64,000 nucleotides of DNA from Paenibacillus glycanilyticus. GTDB taxonomy: Bacteria; Bacillota; Bacilli; Paenibacillales; Paenibacillaceae. The number at the start of each line of letters is the position of its first letter. Position 1 is the first letter of the stretch. The DNA is taken from positions 405,095 to 469,094 of the forward strand of contig NZ_BSSQ01000014.1 of assembly GCF_030161375.1 (NCBI RefSeq), read 5' to 3'. Both the position numbers and the translations under genes were made by a program. Of this stretch, positions 40,848 through 49,961 are shown piece by piece. The notes under the pieces are model-generated. The model was not told the DNA's origin, made no database searches, and was given only the letters and a program-made list of their open reading frames with translations.

Positions 40848-42038
40848 ATGATCATTAAACCGAAATCCCGCGGCTTTATTTGCACAACCGCTCATCCGGT
40901 TGGATGTGCAGCGCAAGTTGAACGCCAAGTGGAATATGTACAATCCCAGCCAAAAATCGAAGGCCCGCGCAACGTACTCGTTATTGGCGCGTCAACCGGC
41001 TACGGCCTTGCTTCGCGTATTGTCGCATCGTTTGCTGCCGGCGCCAACACCGTTGGCGTGTTCACCAGCAAAGGCGCGGAAGGCAATCGTACCGCAAAAG
41101 CAGGCTGGTACAACACCGCGGCTTTTGAGGAAGCTGCCGCCAAAGCCGGCTTGAAATCGTTCAGCGTCTCCGGCGATGCATTTGCCGACGAGACGAAAGC
41201 AAGAACGATCGACCTGATCCGTACGGAGCTTGGTTCGGTTGACATGGTGATCTACAGCGTAGCAGCTCCGCGCCGCGTAGATCCAAAGACAGGCGAAGCA
41301 TTTAATTCGGTCATTAAACCAATCGGCCAAACCTACACGAACAAAACGGTAAACTTCCATAACGGCGTTGTTACGGAAGCTACCATCGAACCGGCTACGG
41401 AAGAAGAGATCAGCCAGACGATTACCGTTATGGGCGGCGAAGATTGGCAAATGTGGATCGACGAGCTGCAGGCAGCCGGCGTTCTCGCTGATGGCGCTAC
41501 AACGATTGCTTACTCGTATGTTGGTCCTGCCATTACGCATGCTGTCTACCGTGACGGCACAATTGGCAAAGCCAAAAACGATCTTGAAGTAACCGCGCAC
41601 CGCTTAACGGAGCAGTTGTCCCCAACTGGCGGACGCGCTTATGTAGCAGTGGCGAAAGCTTTGGTTACGCAATCCAGCTCGGCGATTCCGGTTGTTCCTC
41701 TCTACATCTCGGCGCTGTTCAAGGTCATGAAGGAAAAAGGCATCCATGAGGGCACGATCGAGCAAATGTACCGTTTGTTTGCAACCCGCCTGTATGTGGA
41801 CGGCCAAACGCCTGTTGACGACAAAGGCCTCATCCGCATCGATGACTGGGAAATGCGCGATGACGTCCAAGCTGAAGTAGACAAGCTGTGGGCAGAGATC
41901 ACAACGGAGAATGTTTACGAATTGTCCGATCTCGAAGGCTACCGCCGCGAATTCTTCCAACTGTTCGGCTTCGAAACCGAAGGCGTTGATTACGAAGCGG
42001 ATACCAATCCGGAAGTCGCTATTCCAAACCTTCGCTAA
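40848..42038 (+). CDS. fabV: Enoyl-ACP/trans-2-enoyl-CoA reductase FabV
   Basis: 396 aa, the FabV length. Start at ATG 40848 (AGAGG upstream). NADH site GASTGYGLASRI at about 48-58 and the FabV catalytic pair Tyr234-x8-Lys243 in YRDGTIGKAK are intact; the N-terminal IIKPKSRGFICTTAHP is family-typical. It performs the last reduction of fatty-acid elongation and is naturally insensitive to triclosan. Monocistronic with its own terminator. Confidence 0.95.
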   Translation: MIIKPKSRGFICTTAHPVGCAAQVERQVEYVQSQPKIEGPRNVLVIGASTGYGLASRIVASFAAGANTVGVFTSKGAEGNRTAKAGWYNTAAFEEAAAKAGLKSFSVSGDAFADETKARTIDLIRTELGSVDMVIYSVAAPRRVDPKTGEAFNSVIKPIGQTYTNKTVNFHNGVVTEATIEPATEEEISQTITVMGGEDWQMWIDELQAAGVLADGATTIAYSYVGPAITHAVYRDGTIGKAKNDLEVTAHRLTEQLSPTGGRAYVAVAKALVTQSSSAIPVVPLYISALFKVMKEKGIHEGTIEQMYRLFATRLYVDGQTPVDDKGLIRIDDWEMRDDVQAEVDKLWAEITTENVYELSDLEGYRREFFQLFGFETEGVDYEADTNPEVAIPNLR

Positions 42039-42046
42039 AATAACGC

Positions 42047-42083
42047 AAAAAACCGGAGCAGGCTTGACCTGCTCCGGTTTTTT
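42047..42083. terminator. Bidirectional terminator between fabV and the LLM gene
   Basis: AAAAAACCGGAGCAGG/CCTGCTCCGGTTTTTT, 16-bp stem. Confidence 0.95.
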
Positions 42084-42117
42084 GCGTTTGTTTTGAAACA
42101 TGTGGACCGCACACGTT

Positions 42118-43131
42118 TTACTTCCCGCTTAGTCCAAGCTGAGCAATCAGCTCGTAAGACTTCAGCCGCTCCTGATGATCATAAATCGCGCAGTTGATAA
42201 TCACTTCGTCGGCGTCAGTCTGTTCAATAAACGCATTGAGCTTTGCTTCCACCGTCTGCGGGCTGCCTTTAATCGCCGTACGCAGTTGATTTCGCACCGC
42301 CGTCAGCTCATGCGGATTTGCGACTCCCTCCAGATCAGCCGGCGGTTGAATTTTTCTCGGTACGCCGCCCCGGATCAAATTCAGGAATTGCTGCTCGAGC
42401 GTAGTCCCGAGCCATTCCGCATGCTCATCCGTATCGGCAGCAATTGCATTAACGCCAACCATCGCATATGGCTTATCCAAATAGGCCGAAGGCTTAAAGC
42501 TGTTGCGGTAAATATCTAGTGCCGGCAAGGTGAAGTCCGGCGAGAAATGGCTGGCGAAGCCAAATGGCAGTCCCAGCTCCCCGGCTAGTCTTGCGCTGAA
42601 ATCACTGGAGCCTAGCAGCCAGATCGGCACATCAAGTCCTTCGCCCGGCACCGCGCGAACCGCCCGCTCCGATTCCGGTCCCCGGAAATAACCGCGCAGT
42701 TCCTCCAGCATCGCGGGGAAATTCTCCCCGCCGTACAAGTCGCGGCGCAGCGCCATCATTGTCTGCCGGTCACTGCCCGGCGCGCGGCCAAGCCCAAGAT
42801 CAATCCGGCCAGGATATAGCGACTCCAGCGTACCGAATTGCTCTGCAATAATGAGCGGCGCATGGTTTGGCAGCATGATGCCGCCGGAACCTACCCGAAT
42901 CGTCGAAGTGCCGCCGGCAATATGTCCGATTACCAAGGATGTGGCCGAACTCGCAATTCCCGGCATGCTGTGATGCTCGGCTACCCAATAACGGGTATAA
43001 CCCCATTGTTCCGCGTGTTGGGCAAGATCAAGACTGTTGCGCAAAGCGTCCGAGGCCGTCGATCCCTCAACGATTGGAGCCAGATCTAATATAGATAGCT
43101 TGACGTTGCCAAGCTTTTTGGATGTAGTCAT
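42118..43131 (-). CDS. Luciferase-like (LLM) flavin-dependent oxidoreductase
   Basis: 337 aa TIM-barrel monooxygenase of the YhbW/MsnO8-like subgroup. LSILDLAPIVEGST at the start, RYWVAEHHSMPGIASSATS, the GSGGIMLPNHAPLIIAEQF block and YPGRIDLGLGRAPGSD are the class signature. AAAGGAGAG precedes the ATG. Probably uses reduced FMN; substrate unknown. Monocistronic. Confidence 0.9.
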   Translation of the reverse strand: MTTSKKLGNVKLSILDLAPIVEGSTASDALRNSLDLAQHAEQWGYTRYWVAEHHSMPGIASSATSLVIGHIAGGTSTIRVGSGGIMLPNHAPLIIAEQFGTLESLYPGRIDLGLGRAPGSDRQTMMALRRDLYGGENFPAMLEELRGYFRGPESERAVRAVPGEGLDVPIWLLGSSDFSARLAGELGLPFGFASHFSPDFTLPALDIYRNSFKPSAYLDKPYAMVGVNAIAADTDEHAEWLGTTLEQQFLNLIRGGVPRKIQPPADLEGVANPHELTAVRNQLRTAIKGSPQTVEAKLNAFIEQTDADEVIINCAIYDHQERLKSYELIAQLGLSGK

Positions 43132-43267
43132 GTTTCACTCTCCTTTTCTCACAATGACATCTTAACCATTATAACGAAGTTCTATCGCGTCTGCTATACA
43201 TTAGTAAGTGACTGCAGAAAACACAATGTTTCCCTACTAAAATCCGCCATCGTCTGCCTGAATTCGC

Positions 43268-43296
43268 TTTACGAACCTCACATCACGAGCTATAAT
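43268..43296 (+). promoter_or_regulatory. Promoter of acnA
   Basis: TTTACG (43268-43273), 17-bp spacer, perfect TATAAT (43291-43296), 84 bases before the start codon. Confidence 0.65.
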
Positions 43297-43379
43297 AAAG
43301 ACATAACGATTTTTGAAATAGGGTTTCACAGAATGAAACAACAAAATCGTCAACATCATTCAAGGAGGAATACCTGAAC

Positions 43380-46088
43380 ATGGCAAATCAAGACCATTAT
43401 TCCGTTCGTTCTAGCCTGGAAGTCGGTGGCAAGTCTTATGCTTACTACAGCCTTCAAGGACTGGAAAACCAAGGACTTGGCGACATTTCCAAACTTCCAT
43501 TTTCGATCAAAGTATTGCTCGAAGGCGCTGTTCGTCAATTTGACGGCCGTGCGATTACGAAAGAGCATGTTAAACAACTTGCTGATTGGGCGGCTAACCG
43601 CGACGACAAAGAAATTCCTTTTATCCCTTCCCGTATCGTACTGCAGGACTTGACTGGCGTACCGGTAGTCGTTGACCTTGCGGCAATGCGCGAAACGGTT
43701 AAAAAAGCAGGCGGCGACCCTAAAAAAATCAACCCGCTTGTACCCGTCGATCTTGTAATCGACCACTCCGTAATGGTTGACGCATTTGGTTCCCCGGACG
43801 CGCTTGAAATCAACCAACGCATCGAGTTCGAACGGAACGCAGAGCGCTACCGCTTCTTCCGTTGGGCACAAACGGCATTTGATAATTTCCGCGCTGTACC
43901 GCCAGATACAGGTATCGTTCACCAAGTTAACTTGGAGTACCTGGCATCCGTTGCGGCTACAAAAACAGTTGACGGCGAAACTTTCGTATTCCCGGACTCC
44001 CTCGTAGGTACGGACTCCCATACGACGATGATCAACGGTCTTGGTATCGTTGGCTGGGGCGTTGGCGGTATCGAAGCGGAAGCTGGCATGCTTGGCCAAC
44101 CGCTCTACTTCGTAACTCCTGAAGTTATCGGCTTCAAACTGACTGGCAGCCTGGCAGAAGGCGCTACGGCGACTGACCTTGCGCTGACAATCACTCAAAT
44201 GCTTCGTAAAAAAGGCGTTGTAGGCAAATTCGTCGAGTTCTTCGGTTCCGGCTTGTCCAACATCAGCCTTCCTGACCGTGCAACAGTTGCTAACATGGCT
44301 CCTGAGTACGGCGCAACAATCGGCTTCTTCCCGGTTGACGCAACTACACTCGACTTCCTGCGCGCTACTGGCCGTACAGAAGAGCAAATCGAGCTGGTTG
44401 AAGCTTACTACAAAGCGCAAGACATGTTCCGTACGGACGCTACGAAGGACCCTGTCTTCACTGAAGTAGTTGAACTCGACCTTTCGACGGTTGTTCCTTC
44501 CCTTGCCGGTCCTAAACGTCCGCAAGACCGTATCGAGCTGACTTCGATGAAAGACGCTTGGAACGAAATCGTTCGCAAGCCAGTCGACAAAGGCGGCTAC
44601 GGCCTGACTGACGAGAAAACGGAAGAAGTCGTTACAATTAACCATGCTAACGGCAAAGTAAGCGAAATGAAAGCTGGCGCAGTTGTTCTGGCCGCTATCA
44701 CTTCCTGTACGAATACTTCCAACCCTAGCGTTATGGTAGGTGCAGGCCTTGTAGCGAAGAAAGCTGTCGCTCGCGGTCTCGTTAAACCAGAATACGTGAA
44801 GAGCTCGCTGACTCCAGGTTCCCTGGTTGTTACTGACTACCTCGTAAAAGCAGGTCTGCTTGAGTCGCTTGAAGCACTTGGCTTCCACGTTGCCGGTTAT
44901 GGCTGCGCAACATGTATCGGTAACTCCGGTCCATTGCCGGAAGACGTAAGCGCGGCTATTGCCGACAACGACATGACTGTTGCTGCCGTATTGTCCGGTA
45001 ACCGTAACTTTGAAGGCCGTATCCACGCGCAAATCAAAGCGAACTACCTGGCATCGCCGCCACTTGTTGTTGCTTACGCACTGGCTGGTACGGTTAATAT
45101 CGACTTTGCTAGCGAGCCAATCGGCTTCGATCCGCAAGGCGAGCCTGTCTTCTTGAAAGACATCTGGCCAACGAACCAAGAAATCGCCGATGCGATGAGC
45201 GCTTCGCTGTCCCCAGAAATGTTCCGTGCGAAATACGAAAATGTATACACGCAAAACGAACGTTGGAACGCGATTCCGGTACCGGAAGGCGAACTGTACG
45301 AGTGGGATCCGAAATCCACTTACATCGCTAACCCGCCGTTCTTCGACAGCCTTGCTGACGGCATCCGCGACGTTGAAGACATCAAAGCAGCAAAAACTTT
45401 GCTTGCTCTTGGCGACTCGGTTACAACTGACCATATCTCGCCTGCAGGCAGCATCCGTCCAGATGCTCCAGGCGGTAAATATCTGATCGCTAACGGCGTT
45501 GAGAAGAAAGACTTCAACTCCTACGGCTCCCGCCGCGGTCATCACGAAGTTATGGTTCGCGGTACATTCGCGAACATCCGTATCCGCAACCACATGGCTC
45601 CAGGTACTGAAGGTGGCTTCTCCACTTACCAGCCTACCGGCGAAGTGACTTCCGTATACGATGCTTCGATGAAGTACCAAGCGGACAAAACAAACCTGGT
45701 TGTACTCGGCGGTAAAGAGTACGGTACAGGCAGCTCCCGTGACTGGGCAGCAAAAGGTACGTTCCTGCTCGGCGTTAAAGCTGTTATTACAGAAAGCTTC
45801 GAGCGTATTCACCGTTCCAACTTGGTTGGCATGGGCGTTCTTCCGCTTCAGTTCCAAGCTGGTCAAGGCTGGCAGGCGCTTGGTCTGACAGGTTTCGAAA
45901 CCTTCGATATCGTTGGTCTGAATAACGATGTTCAACCTGGCGATCTGGTTTCGGTTATCGCGACTAAAGAAGACGGTTCCCAAATCGAATTCAAAGTTAT
46001 CGTACGCCTCGACTCCCTCGTGGACGTTGACTACTACCGTAACGGCGGTATCCTGCAAACGGTTCTGCGTCAAATGATTAAGAACTAA
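43380..46088 (+). CDS. acnA: Aconitate hydratase
   Basis: 902 aa, full-length aconitase A/IRP type. The three Fe-S cysteines are visible in ITSCTNTSNPS and GYGCATCIGNSG; substrate motifs GTDSHTTMINGLG and GSSRDWAAKG are present. Converts citrate to isocitrate in the TCA cycle; related proteins bind RNA when the cluster is lost. AAGGAGG upstream of ATG. Highly biased codon use (long run of preferred codons) leaves an uninterrupted antisense frame over the whole gene. Confidence 0.97.
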   Translation: MANQDHYSVRSSLEVGGKSYAYYSLQGLENQGLGDISKLPFSIKVLLEGAVRQFDGRAITKEHVKQLADWAANRDDKEIPFIPSRIVLQDLTGVPVVVDLAAMRETVKKAGGDPKKINPLVPVDLVIDHSVMVDAFGSPDALEINQRIEFERNAERYRFFRWAQTAFDNFRAVPPDTGIVHQVNLEYLASVAATKTVDGETFVFPDSLVGTDSHTTMINGLGIVGWGVGGIEAEAGMLGQPLYFVTPEVIGFKLTGSLAEGATATDLALTITQMLRKKGVVGKFVEFFGSGLSNISLPDRATVANMAPEYGATIGFFPVDATTLDFLRATGRTEEQIELVEAYYKAQDMFRTDATKDPVFTEVVELDLSTVVPSLAGPKRPQDRIELTSMKDAWNEIVRKPVDKGGYGLTDEKTEEVVTINHANGKVSEMKAGAVVLAAITSCTNTSNPSVMVGAGLVAKKAVARGLVKPEYVKSSLTPGSLVVTDYLVKAGLLESLEALGFHVAGYGCATCIGNSGPLPEDVSAAIADNDMTVAAVLSGNRNFEGRIHAQIKANYLASPPLVVAYALAGTVNIDFASEPIGFDPQGEPVFLKDIWPTNQEIADAMSASLSPEMFRAKYENVYTQNERWNAIPVPEGELYEWDPKSTYIANPPFFDSLADGIRDVEDIKAAKTLLALGDSVTTDHISPAGSIRPDAPGGKYLIANGVEKKDFNSYGSRRGHHEVMVRGTFANIRIRNHMAPGTEGGFSTYQPTGEVTSVYDASMKYQADKTNLVVLGGKEYGTGSSRDWAAKGTFLLGVKAVITESFERIHRSNLVGMGVLPLQFQAGQGWQALGLTGFETFDIVGLNNDVQPGDLVSVIATKEDGSQIEFKVIVRLDSLVDVDYYRNGGILQTVLRQMIKN

Positions 46089-46103
46089 TTCCTTATTTAT
46101 AGC

Positions 46104-46134
46104 AAAAGGCGAGCCCTCAGCGGCTCGCCTTTTT
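46104..46134. terminator. Terminator behind acnA
   Basis: AAAAGGCGAGCC/GGCTCGCCTTTTT; A- and T-runs on both sides, shared with the convergent TetR gene. Confidence 0.9.
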
Positions 46135-46154
46135 AATTGGCTATGTAACAACGG

Positions 46155-46718
46155 TTACTCCAGTTCTGTTAGCAATCCCGTCGTGACAGCCGTATACAGC
46201 AGACGGTTAATCTGTTCGCGCTTCGCTTCACTCGGGTGCCGCAAATAATAGCTGCACATTCCGTTCAGCATCGTGAGTACGCCGGACGCCGCCATTTGTC
46301 CGTCATCCTTGGCCATTCCGGCTTCAACAAGGATATCGGCAATAAATTGAATATACGCGTCACGTTCATTCCGTACGGCGAGAAGAACCTCTTCCTCAAT
46401 TCCGTTCGTGATCTCATTGAAGAAAATATGCGCCAGCTCGCTGTATTCCAAGAATAGCTCAACGTTTAGTCGAATAACCAGCTCGATCTGTTCTTGAAGC
46501 GAACGATCCTTGTTGATTTCCGTCTTGATCGTATCGGTAATCATTTGCAATCCTTCCGTAATCAACGCCTGGAACATCCGCGCCTTGCTCGGAAAATGAT
46601 AATATAGCGTTCCCTTAGCCACGCCAGCTTCCAGCGCGATATCCTCCATGCTGGACCGGTGATAGCCGCTGCGCGAGAACATTCGCGCTGCCGCGTCTAA
46701 TATTTTGTCTCTGCTCAT
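46155..46718 (-). CDS. TetR-family repressor of the P450 operon
   Basis: 187 aa. N-terminal HTH typical of TetR: ILDAAARMFSRSGYHRSSME followed by GVAKGTLYYHFPSK. The C-terminal ligand domain is all-helical. Lies 16 nt behind the P450 gene, so both share the promoter at 47892-47937, whose ACTGAC-TG-GTCAGT operator it most likely binds. Confidence 0.9.
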   Translation of the reverse strand: MSRDKILDAAARMFSRSGYHRSSMEDIALEAGVAKGTLYYHFPSKARMFQALITEGLQMITDTIKTEINKDRSLQEQIELVIRLNVELFLEYSELAHIFFNEITNGIEEEVLLAVRNERDAYIQFIADILVEAGMAKDDGQMAASGVLTMLNGMCSYYLRHPSEAKREQINRLLYTAVTTGLLTELE

Positions 46719-46734
46719 AGGCGATAGTCTCCAT

Positions 46735-47871
46735 TCATACCCTGATCCTCAATTGTTTAATGCCAAACATCATGTCACTTTCCAGCCTCTCGAGCGGTTT
46801 GTCATCCGTACGCTGCAGCCTTTCAATCCGGTCAACGATGACGTCTAGCGCTACCCTCGCTTCAAGCCGCGCCAACATCGCCCCCAGGCAGAAATGAATC
46901 CCTTGACCAAAAGCCAAATGCGGGTTTGGGCTTCGCCTGATGTCGAACTTCCCAGGGTCTGCGAACACGTTCTCATCATGGTTGGCCGCTCCAATAAAAG
47001 TGTAAACCCTTTGCCCCTCTTTCATCAAATGCCCGTTCCAATTCATATCGGCCTTCACCCTGCGTTCCATGAATTGCACCGGCGAACAGAAGCGGAGCGT
47101 TTCCTCGACCGTTCCGGGAATCAGCGCGCGATTCAAGCGAAGCTCGTTGAACGTATCCGGGCTGCTCTCGAGGCACATAATCATCGAGGATATGAGATTG
47201 GTTGTCGTTTCGTTTCCGGCGACGAGCAGCAGGATGCACATTCCGATCACTTCCAGCTCGCTAAGACCGTTATCATCCTCCATGCAGGACTGCACGAGTG
47301 CCGTTATCAAATCATCCTGAGGCTGCTCGCGCCGCTCTTTGATCTGGACGCGGAAATAATCCCTCATTTCCATCTGGCATTGCAAATAACGCGAATAATC
47401 TATTCCAACAAGATCATCAGACCATCTCTTGAACAACTCCCGATCTTCCGGAGGAATGCCCAGCATCTCCGCGATTACGATAACGGGCAGCGGGCTTGCA
47501 AAGTCGCTTACGACTTCGATACTCCTAGCGGCAGCAGCCCGGTCAAGCATCTCCACCGCAATCTTCCGGATTCGAGGTTCCATCGCCTCTATGGCCTTCG
47601 CGGAAAATGCTTTCGCGATGAGGGATCTCATCCGCTTATGTTTAGGCGGGTCCCGCCGCAAAATGCTGCCCTCGATCGGTTCGTCTTCGGATGGATTCTC
47701 TTGCATCTGAGAAGAAAAATGCTCGTAATCGGCAAAGATTCGTTTGACGCCGTCATGCCTATAGACCGACCATGAACCGCTATCCGAATTGTACAACGCC
47801 GCTCCTGCCGCGCGCTGCTGTTTGTACCGCTCCAGAGGAAGCAAATCATATTGGCTAACCCACTTCATCAT
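46735..47871 (-). CDS. Cytochrome P450
   Basis: 378-aa soluble P450. I-helix LLLVAGNETTTN (oxygen-activating Glu-Thr), ExxR in VEETLRFC, and heme loop FGQGIHFCLGAMLAR with the axial Cys. Start at the ATG 47871, six bases behind GGGAGG. No ferredoxin or ferredoxin reductase is adjacent, so electron donors come from elsewhere. Its first-gene position before a TetR repressor suggests induction by its own substrate, e.g. a fatty acid or xenobiotic. Confidence 0.93.
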   Translation of the reverse strand: MMKWVSQYDLLPLERYKQQRAAGAALYNSDSGSWSVYRHDGVKRIFADYEHFSSQMQENPSEDEPIEGSILRRDPPKHKRMRSLIAKAFSAKAIEAMEPRIRKIAVEMLDRAAAARSIEVVSDFASPLPVIVIAEMLGIPPEDRELFKRWSDDLVGIDYSRYLQCQMEMRDYFRVQIKERREQPQDDLITALVQSCMEDDNGLSELEVIGMCILLLVAGNETTTNLISSMIMCLESSPDTFNELRLNRALIPGTVEETLRFCSPVQFMERRVKADMNWNGHLMKEGQRVYTFIGAANHDENVFADPGKFDIRRSPNPHLAFGQGIHFCLGAMLARLEARVALDVIVDRIERLQRTDDKPLERLESDMMFGIKQLRIRV

Positions 47872-47891
47872 AAACAACCTCCCATTTCTGT

Positions 47892-47937
47892 ACTGACTGG
47901 TCAGTTTAATTATGATTCAGGTTTAATCTCATGTCAA
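47892..47937 (-). promoter_or_regulatory. Promoter and TetR operator of the P450 operon
   Basis: Minus strand: TTGACA (47937-47932), 17-bp spacer, CATAAT (47914-47909). The inverted repeat ACTGAC-TG-GTCAGT at 47892-47905 covers the expected transcription start, so binding would block initiation. Confidence 0.8.
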
Positions 47938-47980
47938 TTGTATTCATTGCGTTTAGATGAGCCTATTTATGAAACAACAA

Positions 47981-48010
47981 AAAAAGGCTGTCCTAATTCA
48001 GGACAGCCTT
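47981..48010 (-). terminator. Terminator of the TerC-like gene
   Basis: AAGGCTGTCCT/AGGACAGCCTT with seven T on the minus strand. Confidence 0.9.
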
Positions 48011-48023
48011 CTCTTCCCAGCCG

Positions 48024-48713
48024 TTACTCGTGCGCGGCTTGGGGATGTTTTTTCTTCCATTCGTTCGTCCACAACCCTGCTCCAAGCACCGTCACAACGG
48101 CTATTGCAATAACCAGCCACTTCACGACCAGGTTCTCTTCGAACCAATCTTGCCAGACAGGCTCATGGGTAATCATCTTGGAAGCGGTATACGCCAATAC
48201 GGCCGAACCCGCGTAGATGATCCAAGGGAATTTGCTCAGCAGCTTGATGAACAAGGTGCTTCCCCATACTACGATCGGAATACTGATGATCAGACCAATG
48301 ACAACAAGCAACGTATGTCCATGGGCCGCACCGGCAACGGCTATAACATTATCCAGGCCCATTGCCGCATCGGCTACAATAATCGTCCATACGGAAGCCC
48401 ATAACGTATTGCCCGCTTTGATGTTCCCATGGTCTTCTTCCTGGACCAGCAGCTTATACGCAATCCAGAGTAGAATAATCCCTCCGGCAACAAGCAGCCA
48501 AGGAACCCGAAGCAAATAGACAACTAATATGGTTGCAACGATCCGAAGCAGAATAGCTCCGCAGGTCCCGTACAAAATGGCTTTTTTCTGTGTATCCTTT
48601 GGAAGGCGCTTTGCCGCCATTCCGATTACAATTGCATTATCGCCAGCCAAAATAAGATCAATAAATACAATGGACAGCAAGGTAGTCAGTAATTCAAACG
48701 GCGTCAAGTCCAA
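48024..48713 (-). CDS. TerC-family membrane protein (YjbE-like)
   Basis: 229 aa with seven hydrophobic segments. The TerC signature is clear: LIFAGDNA-type motif LILAGDNAIVIGMA in the first helix and DAAMGLDNVIAVAG in the centre, carrying the conserved Asp/Asn pairs. Start is a TTG (48713, or 48707 better spaced from AAGGGG). TerC proteins are linked to manganese export and metalation of secreted enzymes. C-terminal His/Lys-rich tail. Monocistronic. Confidence 0.9.
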   Translation of the reverse strand: MDLTPFELLTTLLSIVFIDLILAGDNAIVIGMAAKRLPKDTQKKAILYGTCGAILLRIVATILVVYLLRVPWLLVAGGIILLWIAYKLLVQEEDHGNIKAGNTLWASVWTIIVADAAMGLDNVIAVAGAAHGHTLLVVIGLIISIPIVVWGSTLFIKLLSKFPWIIYAGSAVLAYTASKMITHEPVWQDWFEENLVVKWLVIAIAVVTVLGAGLWTNEWKKKHPQAAHE

Positions 48714-48798
48714 TTCCCCTTCTTTCTTGCTTGATAAACAATAACAACAATCATTATAGTTTATTTTTTGCGAAGGATGTAATATTTATTGATAAAAT

Positions 48799-49854
48799 TT
48801 AATCATGCAAAGCCGTGTGGCGTTTGTACAAATCTTCAACCACCATGCACGCCATCGCTTCTACAACCGGAACGACGCGCGGACAGATACATGGATCATG
48901 ACGGCCAATCGTCTGGATCGTGTGCTCATTGCCTTCTTCGTCAACCGTTTGCTGCGGAAGCGAGATGGATGAGGTTGGTTTGACCGCGATGCGGAAAACA
49001 ATGTCCTGCCCCGTGCTGATGCCGCCCACAATACCGCCGGCATTGTTCGTCAAGAAGCCGTTTGCGTCCATTTCATCGTTGTGCTCGCTGCCGAACATCG
49101 TTGTTGCCGCAAACCCCGCGCCAAACTCAATGCCTTTAACAGCGCCGATCGACAGCATGGCTTTAGCGAGTTCCGCGTCCAGCTTATCGAATGCCGGCTC
49201 CCCGATCCCCGGCTTCACGCCACGGATGATGCACTCCACAACGCCACCGCAGCTGTTGCCTTTAGCGGAAAGATCCTCTACAAGCTTGACCATTCTGTCC
49301 GCCGCGTTCAGATCGGCTGCACGCATCGGGTTTTTCTCGATAACGGATTCGTCAAACGTCTCGCATTTGATGCCGCCCGCTTCTTTGGTGTATGCCACGA
49401 TCGATACGCCACGGCGCTCCAACAGCTTGCGCGCAATGGCGCCCGCTGCTACGCGCCCTGCCGTTTCGCGGCCGGATGCGCGTCCGCTTCCGCGATGATC
49501 GCGATGGCCGTATTTGCTCACGTATGTGAAATCCGCATGTCCCGGACGGTACAATTTGCGGTTTGCTTCATAATCCTTCGACTTCATATCCGTATTGTTC
49601 AGCATAACGGCCAGTGGCGCGCCTGTTGTTTTCCCTTCGAATACGCCGGACAGGATCCGGATAATATCGTATTCTTTGCGTGGTGTCGTAACCGAAGATT
49701 GACCCGGCTTGCGGCGGTCCATTTGCACCTGAATATCCGCTTCCGTAAGTTCAACTCCCGGCGTAACGCCGTCAATAATAACCCCTACTGCCTCGCCGTG
49801 CGATTCGCCAAACGTCGTCATCTTGAAATGAGTGCCAAAGCTGCTTCCTGACAT
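48799..49854 (-). CDS. aroC: Chorismate synthase
   Basis: 351 aa FMN-dependent chorismate synthase, last step of the shikimate pathway. Signatures present: FGESHGEAVGV, the Arg-rich GSGRASGRETAGRVAAGA, and the near-terminal GRHDPCICPRVVPVVEAMA. Start at ATG 49854 chosen because family members begin MSGSSFG-like; an upstream TTG-rich stretch stays open. Slightly shorter than many Bacilli enzymes (about 390) but equal to the Gram-negative type. Divergent from a LysR gene. Confidence 0.95.
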   Translation of the reverse strand: MSGSSFGTHFKMTTFGESHGEAVGVIIDGVTPGVELTEADIQVQMDRRKPGQSSVTTPRKEYDIIRILSGVFEGKTTGAPLAVMLNNTDMKSKDYEANRKLYRPGHADFTYVSKYGHRDHRGSGRASGRETAGRVAAGAIARKLLERRGVSIVAYTKEAGGIKCETFDESVIEKNPMRAADLNAADRMVKLVEDLSAKGNSCGGVVECIIRGVKPGIGEPAFDKLDAELAKAMLSIGAVKGIEFGAGFAATTMFGSEHNDEMDANGFLTNNAGGIVGGISTGQDIVFRIAVKPTSSISLPQQTVDEEGNEHTIQTIGRHDPCICPRVVPVVEAMACMVVEDLYKRHTALHD

Positions 49855-49961
49855 ATAAAAAACCAACCTTTCTCTTTTGACTATATCGATTAAATTCATT
49901 ATAATTTCAAATGTGCGATAAATGAAATCACAATTCCATAGCGTTGCAATAGAGAGGGTTT

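Noticed and set aside
43356..46151. A 931-codon open frame antisense to aconitase, longer than acnA itself
   Set aside because: The translation is rich in Cys, Arg, Asn and Phe without domain character, has no ribosome site, and starts and ends outside acnA by chance. It results from the preferred codons of acnA avoiding stop complements.
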